Assembly (NCBI GenBank): GCA_903872555.1
Contig: CAIQLE010000353.1
Location: 1-28,554, forward strand
Source of the DNA: an uncultured bacterium
Lineage (GTDB): Bacteria > Pseudomonadota > Gammaproteobacteria > Burkholderiales > Burkholderiaceae_D
Direction: 5' to 3'
DNA: 28,554 nucleotides
Numbering within the stretch: position 1 is the first letter of the stretch; each line of letters starts with the position of its first letter. Of the stretch, positions 17,584-23,845 are shown one piece after another. The position numbers and the translations under genes are program-made. Below the pieces are notes generated by a model, which ran no database searches, had not been told where the DNA came from, and saw only the letters and a list, made by a program, of their open reading frames with translations.

Positions 17584-17611
17584 CCAGCCCTGCGGGGCGG
17601 TTCTGTTTTTT
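17584..17611 (+). terminator. Possible weak terminator or attenuator between the SPOR gene and purF
   Basis: CCAGCCC (17584-17590) can pair with GGGCGG (17595-17600) with one bulged A, followed by TTCTGTTTTTT (17601-17611). The stem is short and the T run is interrupted. It sits right before the purF ribosome-binding site, so it may reduce read-through into purF or end the folC unit. Confidence 0.4.
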
Positions 17612-17624
17612 GAAGGAGTCCACC

Positions 17625-19142
17625 ATGTGTGGCATCGTCGGCGTCGTTTCTCACGGCCAGGTCAATCAGATTATTTATGACGCGCTGCTGCTCTTGCAGC
17701 ACCGTGGTCAGGACGCTGCCGGTATAGCGACCAGTCATGGCAATACTTTCAGCATGCACAAGGCCAATGGTCTGGTGCGTGACGTCTTCCGTACGCGCAA
17801 TATGCGTTCGCTGCCGGGCCACTCTGGCATCGGACAGTGCCGCTATCCGACGGCAGGTTCGTCGAGTGAAGAAGAGGCGCAACCTTTCTATGTGAATGCA
17901 CCTTTTGGCATCACGCTGGCGCACAACGGCAATCTCACCAATGCTGAGCAGCTGAAGATAGAGATGTTCAAGAATGATCGTCGCCATATCAACACGGACT
18001 CTGATTCAGAGGTGTTGCTGAATGTACTGGCGCACGAGATACAGCAGGCGACGGTCGGTTTTTCGCTCGATCCTACAGCCATATTCAAAGCCGTCTCTGC
18101 GGTGCATAAGCGGGTGCGTGGCTCCTACGCCGTGGTGGCGCAGATTGCCGGTTTTGGATTGCTGGCTTTCCGTGATCCCTTTGGCATACGTCCTCTGTGC
18201 ATAGGTTTCAATGACACGGAAAAAGGTCCGGAATATCTGATCGCCAGTGAATCGGTAGCATTGGAAGGTTTAGGCTTTCATTTTCTGCGCGATGTGATGC
18301 CCGGCGAAGCCATTTTCATTGACAACGATGGCAAGCTCTACAACCAGCAGTGTGCAGAGAATCCTGTGCTCAATCCCTGCGCTTTTGAATTTGTCTATCT
18401 GGCCCGTCCTGATTCAGTGATTGATGGTGCTTCGGTGTATGCCACGCGGCTGAAAATGGGCGAGCATCTGGCCGCCAAGATTCGCCGTGAATTTTCTACC
18501 GGCGAAATCGATGTCGTGATGCCTATCCCGGACTCCTCGCGTCCGGCTGCCATGGAACTGGCGATGACCCTGAACATTGATTACCGTGAAGGCTTCATCA
18601 AAAACCGCTACATCGGTCGAACCTTCCTGATGCCGGGTCAGGCGATACGCCGCAAATCTGTGCGCCAGAAACTGAATGCCATCAGCTCTGAATTCAAGGG
18701 CAAGAGTGTCTTGCTGGTGGATGACTCCATCGTGCGCGGCACTACCAGCCGTGAAATCGTGCAGATGGCGCGCGACTCCGGTGCCAAGCGCGTTATCTTT
18801 GCTTCGGCCGCGCCGCCGGTGAAATTCCCGAATGTGTATGGCATCGACATGCCGACCCGCAGCGAGCTGATCGCTTATGGTCGTACGGATGAAGAAGTGT
18901 GCCGCGAAATCACGGCCGATGCGCTAGTCTATCAAGACATAGACGCGATGAAGCAATCCATCACGGACGTGAATCCTGTGCTCAAAAAATTCGAGGCTTC
19001 GTGCTTCGATGGTGAATACATCACCGGTGATATTTCGCGTGATTATCTGGATCGTATTGAATACGCGCGCGCCCATCCCAAGGCAGTGATAGAAGATGCG
19101 GTGCGTACGCAACTCAATCTGAATCTGGCCCAGATCGAATAA
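17625..19142 (+). CDS. purF: Amidophosphoribosyltransferase
   Basis: First committed step of purine synthesis: PRPP plus glutamine to 5-phosphoribosylamine. The true start is ATG 17625, with AAGGAG at 17613-17618 six nt upstream. This places Cys2 (MCGIVGVV) at the N terminus after Met removal, as needed for the Ntn-type glutaminase nucleophile; a TTG start at 17610 would bury it. The resulting 505-residue protein has LLLLQHRGQDAAGIAT, the glutamine-site CRYPTAGSS, AHNGNLTNA, and the PRPP-binding loop LLVDDSIVRGTTS at about 363-375. No cvpA gene precedes it. The next gene follows by 19 bp. Confidence 0.98.
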   Translation: MCGIVGVVSHGQVNQIIYDALLLLQHRGQDAAGIATSHGNTFSMHKANGLVRDVFRTRNMRSLPGHSGIGQCRYPTAGSSSEEEAQPFYVNAPFGITLAHNGNLTNAEQLKIEMFKNDRRHINTDSDSEVLLNVLAHEIQQATVGFSLDPTAIFKAVSAVHKRVRGSYAVVAQIAGFGLLAFRDPFGIRPLCIGFNDTEKGPEYLIASESVALEGLGFHFLRDVMPGEAIFIDNDGKLYNQQCAENPVLNPCAFEFVYLARPDSVIDGASVYATRLKMGEHLAAKIRREFSTGEIDVVMPIPDSSRPAAMELAMTLNIDYREGFIKNRYIGRTFLMPGQAIRRKSVRQKLNAISSEFKGKSVLLVDDSIVRGTTSREIVQMARDSGAKRVIFASAAPPVKFPNVYGIDMPTRSELIAYGRTDEEVCREITADALVYQDIDAMKQSITDVNPVLKKFEASCFDGEYITGDISRDYLDRIEYARAHPKAVIEDAVRTQLNLNLAQIE

Positions 19143-19161
19143 TCGGTACAGGCAGCGACCT

Positions 19162-20403
19162 ATGACGGATAGCAAAAAATTCGGTTTCACGACTCAGATA
19201 CTGCACAGCGACAGGCAAAAGCCGGTTGAGCATGGATCGCTGCACAAGCCGATTCATACCGCCGTCGCGTTTGGCTATAAAGATGCGCGTGAGCTGGCTG
19301 AAGTATTTCAGGGCAAGAAGCCTGGCTATCGCTACGGACGTCAGGGCAATCCTACGGTCTCTGCACTGGAAGACAAGATCACGCTGATGGAAGATGGCTA
19401 TGCCACCCTGTGTTTTGCAACCGGCATGGCAGCGATAGGCGCAATGGTACAGGCGCTGTTGCGCAGTGGCGATCATGTGGTGTCGTCTTCTTTTTTGTTC
19501 GGTAATACCAATAGCCTGTGGCAGACGGTTGAACGACAAGGCATGCCTGTGTCCTTTGTGGATGCCACCGATGTCGCAAATGTCGAGCGTGCACTGACAC
19601 CGCAGACGCGCATGGTGTTTGTTGAGACGATTGCCAATCCGCGCACGCAAGTGGCTGATCTGGAACGCATAGGAGCGCTGTGCCGTGAGCGCGGCATTTT
19701 GTATGTCGTCGACAATACGATGACCTCGCCATATCTGTTCCGTCCGAAAGCGGTGGGCGCCAGTCTGGTGGTGAATGCCCTGACCAAATCCATAGGCGGC
19801 CATGGCAATGCACTGGGCGGCAGCCTGACCGATACCGGTCTGTTTGACTGGACTCAGTATCCGAATATTGCCGAGAACTATCAGCGTCTTGCTCCCAAGG
19901 CCTGGGGTATGGCGCAGTTGCGTGCCAAAGGCTTGCGTGATTTTGGCGCCGCGCTGGGACCCGAAGCGGCACACCATCTCTCCGTCGGTTCAGAAACCAT
20001 GGCGCTGCGCATAGAGCGTGAGTCCGAAAACGCACTGGCGCTGGCGCAGATGTTGTCGCAGGATGAAAGAGTGGCCGCGGTTCATTATCCCGGTCTGGCA
20101 TCGCATGCTCAGCATGGCATCGCACAAGCTTTATTCAAAGCCTGTGGTGGCTTGTTCAGCTTTGAACTGAAAGATGGCATTGATTGTTTTGATTATCTGA
20201 ATCGCCTGCAGCTCGCTGTGCCGGCCAGTAATCTGGGTGATACGCGCACACTGGTGATTCCTGTAGCGCACACGATTTTCCATGAGATGGGTCCCGAGCG
20301 TCGTGCCAGCATGGGCATTGCCGAGTCATTGATACGTGTCTCCGTCGGTATAGAAGATACAGCTGATCTGTTGCAGGATTTTAAGCAGGCACTTTCCGCC
20401 TGA
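19162..20403 (+). CDS. Cys/Met-metabolism PLP enzyme (cystathionine gamma-synthase / O-acylhomoserine sulfhydrylase family)
   Basis: A 413-residue fold-type I PLP enzyme. Active-site features are visible: YRYGRQGNPT with Tyr58 and Arg60, ATGMAAIGA, the PLP-ring Asp184 in YVVDNT, and the Schiff-base Lys209 in NALTKSIGGHGNA. The C-terminal substrate-binding block SVGIEDTADLL is typical. In many Burkholderiales the gene after purF is metZ (O-succinylhomoserine sulfhydrylase), but the N-terminal wording here (TTQILHSDRQKPVEHG, HTAVAFGYKDARELAEVFQG) looks more like a separate 'cystathionine gamma-synthase family' group, so metZ is not assigned. It probably acts in homoserine-derived sulfur amino-acid metabolism; the substrate cannot be decided from sequence. 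It converges with the next gene, with 5 bp between the stop codons. Confidence 0.9.
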   Translation: MTDSKKFGFTTQILHSDRQKPVEHGSLHKPIHTAVAFGYKDARELAEVFQGKKPGYRYGRQGNPTVSALEDKITLMEDGYATLCFATGMAAIGAMVQALLRSGDHVVSSSFLFGNTNSLWQTVERQGMPVSFVDATDVANVERALTPQTRMVFVETIANPRTQVADLERIGALCRERGILYVVDNTMTSPYLFRPKAVGASLVVNALTKSIGGHGNALGGSLTDTGLFDWTQYPNIAENYQRLAPKAWGMAQLRAKGLRDFGAALGPEAAHHLSVGSETMALRIERESENALALAQMLSQDERVAAVHYPGLASHAQHGIAQALFKACGGLFSFELKDGIDCFDYLNRLQLAVPASNLGDTRTLVIPVAHTIFHEMGPERRASMGIAESLIRVSVGIEDTADLLQDFKQALSA

Positions 20404-20408
20404 ACTAA

Positions 20409-21017
20409 TTACGGCCCCAGCGTACGGGCCGCCTGACGGCTTAGCCAGCTAACGCCTTCGGGCATCTGAAACTGCTGCAATGTTTTTATCAGTGAGGCAG
20501 GCTCGCTCTGATGGATCAGCAAAGCACGGTGCTCAGCGCGCAGGAACCCTGTCTGCACCTGATGATCCAGAAACGCCAGCAGACCATCATAAAATCCCTG
20601 TACGTTAAGCAGACCCACAGGCTTTTCATGGAAGCCCAGCTGCATCCAGGTCATCACTTCAAATAATTCTTCCAGCGTGCCTATGCCACCGGGCATGGCG
20701 ATAAAGCCTTGCGCATGTTCTGCCATCAATGCTTTGCGTTCATGCATGTCCCTCACCACCAGCAGCCGGGTCAAATGCGTATGTCCGATTTCTGTATCCA
20801 TCAGGGCTTTGGGAATGATGCCCGTCACTTCACCACCGGCCTGCAATACGGCATCAGCAATCACACCCATCAGGCCGACATGGCCGCCACCATAAACCAG
20901 TGCAATCCCCTGATGCGCCATTTGCACGCCCAAAGCACGCGCAGCATCTGCATAAGCGGGCTCATGGCCAGAAGATGCGCCGCAATAGACGCACAGGGAA
21001 CGCAGCTTGTTTTTCAT
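20409..21017 (-). CDS. LOG family protein (cytokinin riboside 5'-monophosphate phosphoribohydrolase-like)
   Basis: A 202-residue protein of the family often mislabelled as lysine decarboxylase. The nucleotide-binding motif PGGIGTLEE lies at about 109-117, preceded by the conserved MHERK (91-95), and the N terminus has the SLCVYCGASSG block and VYGGGHVGLMG. Known LOG enzymes hydrolyse nucleoside 5'-monophosphates to base plus ribose 5-phosphate; the bacterial role is often nucleotide housekeeping. It is transcribed convergently to the PLP enzyme and divergently from the TetR gene, with 164 bp between the starts. Confidence 0.92.
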   Translation of the reverse strand: MKNKLRSLCVYCGASSGHEPAYADAARALGVQMAHQGIALVYGGGHVGLMGVIADAVLQAGGEVTGIIPKALMDTEIGHTHLTRLLVVRDMHERKALMAEHAQGFIAMPGGIGTLEELFEVMTWMQLGFHEKPVGLLNVQGFYDGLLAFLDHQVQTGFLRAEHRALLIHQSEPASLIKTLQQFQMPEGVSWLSRQAARTLGP

Positions 21018-21159
21018 GAAGTGGACGGGGCAAAAAAGGATCAGTTGATGATACCTGAGCTGGCTGACTTGCTTTGCACAGCCGCCCTTGCTCTGGGATG
21101 GGCTGCAGGACCTCAGAATTTTTGAGACCCAAGGGCGGGCAGTGATGATTCGAGTGCCG

Positions 21160-21165
21160 TATAAT
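21160..21165 (+). promoter_or_regulatory. Consensus -10 element before the TetR gene
   Basis: A perfect TATAAT lies 16 bp before ATG 21182. No clear -35 hexamer is visible. Transcription would start around 21172, leaving only about 10 nt of leader for ATG 21182 or about 31 nt for ATG 21203. The 164-bp divergent region with the LOG gene contains no other clear signal. Confidence 0.5.
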
Positions 21166-21181
21166 TCGTAGGGTTAAGACT

Positions 21182-21808
21182 ATGGAGTATTTTTCTCAAC
21201 CAATGAGTACTGAGCCAAAACTCTCGTTCAAGCAGCAGCAACTGATCGTCCGTGAAAACGCCATCGTCGACGCCACCAATCAATTGCTGGCCAAGAAGGG
21301 CTTTGACCTGATGACGATGGATGAGGTCGCTGCCGAAGTCGGTATTGCCAAGGCTAGCCTGTACAAGCACTTCCCATCCAAGGAAGCGCTGGCGGCAGCT
21401 GCCATGATTCAGTTGCTTGAGAATACACTCGCTTTTGTGCGTGGATTGCCTGCCGATCAGGCTGCCATCGATCAACTGAAAAGCGTGCTGCAATGGGCGC
21501 TGTTGACGCGCATGAAAGGTGGCTTGCCGACTTTGCCGGCCGAGAACACCAGCTTGCGCGAAACCTTGCTCAACAATACCCGTTATATCAATCGCCTGAT
21601 GGATTTGAATGAACTGATGGGCGAATTGATAGAGAAAGCAAGGGCCGAGGGAGCAATACACAAGGACTTGCCTACCGATGTCGTGCTGTTCACCATCTAC
21701 GCACGCTCCTGTGATCCGACGCTGGATTATCTGCGCATGAACGAGCAGTACAATGAAGAACAGGTGATCGATTTCCTGATCACGACTTGCTTTAACGGCT
21801 TACATTAA
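21182..21808 (+). CDS. TetR/AcrR-family transcriptional regulator
   Basis: Up to 208 residues. The N-terminal DNA-binding domain is clear: IVDATNQLLAKKGFDLMTMDEVAAEVGIAKASLYKHFPSKEAL spans about residues 29-71, with the recognition helix in GIAKASLYKHF. The C-terminal part is a helical ligand-binding/dimerisation domain without recognisable specificity. The start could be ATG 21182 (AGGG just upstream) or ATG 21203 (MSTEPKLSF). Its neighbours are the divergent LOG gene and, on the other side, a convergent hydrolase gene whose 3' end overlaps it by 17 bp. Targets are unknown; the LOG gene is a positional candidate. Confidence 0.93.
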   Translation: MEYFSQPMSTEPKLSFKQQQLIVRENAIVDATNQLLAKKGFDLMTMDEVAAEVGIAKASLYKHFPSKEALAAAAMIQLLENTLAFVRGLPADQAAIDQLKSVLQWALLTRMKGGLPTLPAENTSLRETLLNNTRYINRLMDLNELMGELIEKARAEGAIHKDLPTDVVLFTIYARSCDPTLDYLRMNEQYNEEQVIDFLITTCFNGLH

Positions 21809-22712
21809 TTTGTTTCAGCACGGCTTGTCGGACGCCCGTATCAAAACCCAGCGCAACATGACCAATCAGGTCGAGTGACATATTGCATGCCCCCGGCAGG
21901 ATGGCGGAATGTTGAGGTGACACGATGTTGTCGTGTCTGGAGTAAAACGATACGAACAAGGCGCGCAATTCAGCATCTTCTGATTGGTCCAGTTGTGCCA
22001 GCCAGCTGCCTGTATTTTCAGGCGCATAAATCATCTGTCTTGCATTGATGCCCATGCCATAGCTTGCCAGCGTGCTGCCAAAATGCGGTGTGCCCAGAGT
22101 CACAATTTTCGCAACACGTTCACTGCCATGCAGACGCAACCAGGCACGTGCGGCCAGCCCGCCCATACTGTGACAGAGCAGAATAATGTGTGCTGTACCG
22201 GTGGTTTTGCAGAGCGTCTCGACAGCGTCCTCAATCAGCGGCGCATAGTCATCGATATCAGCCAGTAAAGGCTCCAGATCCAGCGTTGCATGACTGATGC
22301 ACTGATGGCTGAGTGCTTCAGAATAGCTTTGCCAAAAACCGCTGTTAGCACCATAGCCATGCAACATCAGCACGGGCAAATGTTGAGAACGATCGAAATG
22401 CACTACACGTGCTCGCGCTAGCGGAAACAATCGAAACCAGCACACCAGACTCCAGTAAAACTCTTGCAGCATCCTGCGCATCAGAGGCCATGCAGGCGCA
22501 GAGGAGCCATTCGCCAGAGGCTGACGCAGGGCATGACTTAAAAAATAATTATTGAAAATAATAAAGGCGCGCAGCAGCATCAGCAGCAGTGCGCTGGTCA
22601 GCAGGGCATAGGGCAGGGCGCTGAACACACCCAGTTGTAAAAAAAGGAGGCTGACAGCGGCAAGTGTCATCAATTGCAGCAGGATCATGAAGCGCGTGAG
22701 TCTGGCAATCAT
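21792..22712 (-). CDS. Membrane-anchored alpha/beta-hydrolase (lipase-like)
   Basis: A 306-residue protein. The N-terminal ~60 residues are strongly hydrophobic with two predicted helices (about 7-30 and 32-54), so the enzyme is likely anchored in the inner membrane. The hydrolase core starts at LPVLMLHGYGANSGFW (oxyanion region, about 112-127). A plausible triad is Ser182 (CHSMGG), Asp261 (YSRHDNIVSP) and His285 (DLIGHVALGF). The nucleophile elbow reads C-H-S-M-G, with Cys where Gly is usual in G-x-S-x-G. TLGTPHFGS is typical of triacylglycerol lipase/PGAP1-like enzymes. Natural substrate unknown. It lies 15 bp after the RDD gene on the same strand. Confidence 0.87.
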   Translation of the reverse strand: MIARLTRFMILLQLMTLAAVSLLFLQLGVFSALPYALLTSALLLMLLRAFIIFNNYFLSHALRQPLANGSSAPAWPLMRRMLQEFYWSLVCWFRLFPLARARVVHFDRSQHLPVLMLHGYGANSGFWQSYSEALSHQCISHATLDLEPLLADIDDYAPLIEDAVETLCKTTGTAHIILLCHSMGGLAARAWLRLHGSERVAKIVTLGTPHFGSTLASYGMGINARQMIYAPENTGSWLAQLDQSEDAELRALFVSFYSRHDNIVSPQHSAILPGACNMSLDLIGHVALGFDTGVRQAVLKQINVSR

Positions 22713-22727
22713 GCGCTGCTCCTTTTT

Positions 22728-23297
22728 TTAAATCTCAGCGTCAGCTGCTTCGGCCTGCGACTGCAGCAGTACTATACGAGTCCTAACCAGTCGGTCATGC
22801 AGGAACTGGCGCTCTGTATCCAGCATCACGGCCGCTGCCCATAAGACCACATTCAGGGCAGGCAGCAAAGCCAGCATCCAACCTTGCGCACCCAGATAAC
22901 GTGCTGCCGCCAGACCCGGCACTAGCCACAACCAGGCCAGTGCATAACGCAATAGCGCGCGTTTCCATGAGAGCGGCTGCCCCTGCAGGTTTACCAAGCG
23001 TATGCGCCAGGTCTTCATAGCCAGTGTCTGACCACCGTGAGTCCAGAACCAGCAAAAGTAGATACCGAGCACAACAAATAACCAGTCTTGTAAGGCATCG
23101 CGCAGATACAGCGCATGCCTTTGCTGAAGCACAGTTGAAAACAACCAGGTGGCGATGAACAGGACGTCAAATAGCAGCATGGCTTCATACACCATGCAGA
23201 ACAGGCGGTTTTTCAAAGGCGCTGACGGCAGCGCAGTTGCAGGTGAAGGTGCAGGTGTATCAGTCACGTTGTCGGCATTCGGTAAAAGGTCAGGCAT
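22728..23297 (-). CDS. RDD-family membrane protein
   Basis: A 189-residue inner-membrane protein. A Pro/Ala-rich N-terminal ~30 residues leads to hydrophobic helices at roughly 35-62, 83-104 and 132-158. The RDD signature is seen in GGQTLAMKTWRIRLVNLQG and the C-terminal QFLHDRLVRTRIV. The family is of uncertain function; some members affect ion transport. In Burkholderiales an RDD gene often sits next to the ilv operon with a linked hydrolase, as here. It diverges from the ilv leader, so its promoter must lie in the 23300-23400 area. Confidence 0.88.
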   Translation of the reverse strand: MPDLLPNADNVTDTPAPSPATALPSAPLKNRLFCMVYEAMLLFDVLFIATWLFSTVLQQRHALYLRDALQDWLFVVLGIYFCWFWTHGGQTLAMKTWRIRLVNLQGQPLSWKRALLRYALAWLWLVPGLAAARYLGAQGWMLALLPALNVVLWAAAVMLDTERQFLHDRLVRTRIVLLQSQAEAADAEI

Positions 23298-23362
23298 TGT
23301 ACTTCTGCCAGTAAGGAAGCAAGTTCATGACGAACTCTGAAATCAAAGTAAGCTGTCGAATT

Positions 23363-23368
23363 GATAAT
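23363..23368 (+). promoter_or_regulatory. Candidate -10 element for the ilv operon
   Basis: GATAAT (5 of 6 consensus bases) lies about 44 bp before the leader ORF at 23407. The corresponding -35 region is poor. An alternative -10, AATAAT near 23416, with TTTGCA at 23396, would start transcription inside the leader ORF. The placement is therefore uncertain; RNA 5'-end mapping would decide. Confidence 0.3.
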
Positions 23369-23406
23369 TTTCTTCATCTCGCACAGCCTGCCGACTTTGC
23401 AGGCGC

Positions 23407-23526
23407 ATGATGCGGCTAATAATGCGCGTAGTGTTCTGTACTGATCAAGCTGAATCCGCCCCAAAAGGCTTGATTTCATTGGGTTTTTCCAAGATTCTGC
23501 TTGACCTTCGTGCTGCAACGCATTAA
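23407..23526 (+). CDS. Putative ilv leader peptide
   Basis: A 39-codon ORF (ATG ATG, possible start at 23410; GCAGG at 23399-23403) that stops at TAA 23524-23526, nine bases before the terminator stem at 23536. The first residues, MMRLIMRVVF, place Leu, Ile, Val and Val close together, encoded CTA ATA ATG CGC GTA GTG; the second half contains LISLGF and KILLDL. Regulation of ilv operons by translation of a branched-chain-residue leader is well known in other bacteria. The overall Leu/Ile/Val content (11 of 39) is only modestly high, so this is a candidate. Its start overlaps the stop of another short ORF (23327-23410) by ATGA. Confidence 0.45.
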   Translation: MMRLIMRVVFCTDQAESAPKGLISLGFSKILLDLRAATH

Positions 23527-23535
23527 CGTAACGTT

Positions 23536-23563
23536 CCCCTCGCCACAGCGAGGGGTATTTTTT
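23536..23563 (+). terminator. Intrinsic terminator/attenuator in the ilv leader
   Basis: CCCCTCGC (23536-23543) pairs perfectly with GCGAGGGG (23548-23555) around a CACA loop and is followed by TATTTTTT (23556-23563). It points along the plus strand. The only annotated gene nearby upstream runs the other way, so the terminator can only act on transcripts heading into ilvB, 282 bp further on. That makes it a strong candidate attenuator. Confidence 0.82.
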
Positions 23564-23845
23564 GGCTTTTCCTGTTTGGCCCAAGACGTCAGGCAGGAAC
23601 TTATGCCACTTTCACTGAGAAAGCTGTTTGTTCTAACCCATGCCACAAGCGTGAGGATCTGCTTGCTGCAGCACGAACTCAGGCCGAACGAGTCGCGTTG
23701 AGCGTTGGTTTGGAATGCGCCTTTGTGCGCAGGACGGATCAGCGTGACCGCACAATAAAGGGACGCCTGCAGAGTGCCGCTGCCAACAGTTCCGCCAGGA
23801 GAGAGCATCCGATCAATTTCCAATGGACCTTGAAAGGACGTAGTA
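23564..23845 (+). other. Long untranslated region before ilvB
   Basis: 282 bp with no credible gene. It includes a small hairpin, TGCGC (23716-23720) with GCGCA (23727-23731), and several short GC-rich segments that could fold. The ilvB ribosome-binding site AAAGGA lies at its end. It may hold part of a structured RNA element; an 'ilvH' cis-regulatory RNA motif has been described in Betaproteobacteria, but identity with that motif cannot be judged by eye. An internal promoter downstream of the terminator is also possible. Confidence 0.4.

Noticed and set aside
17610..17624. TTG start for purF five codons upstream
   Set aside because: It would displace the N-terminal catalytic Cys; ATG 17625 has a well-placed AAGGAG.
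23327..23410. A 27-codon ORF (MTNSEIKVSC...) upstream of the putative ilv leader peptide
   Set aside because: It has a fair ribosome-binding site (AAGGA) but no branched-chain bias, and it may lie upstream of the transcription start. Not called as a gene, only mentioned as context.
23501..23701. A 66-codon plus-strand frame before ilvB
   Set aside because: It starts at TTG without a ribosome-binding site and reads through the terminator hairpin; the protein has no recognisable pattern.
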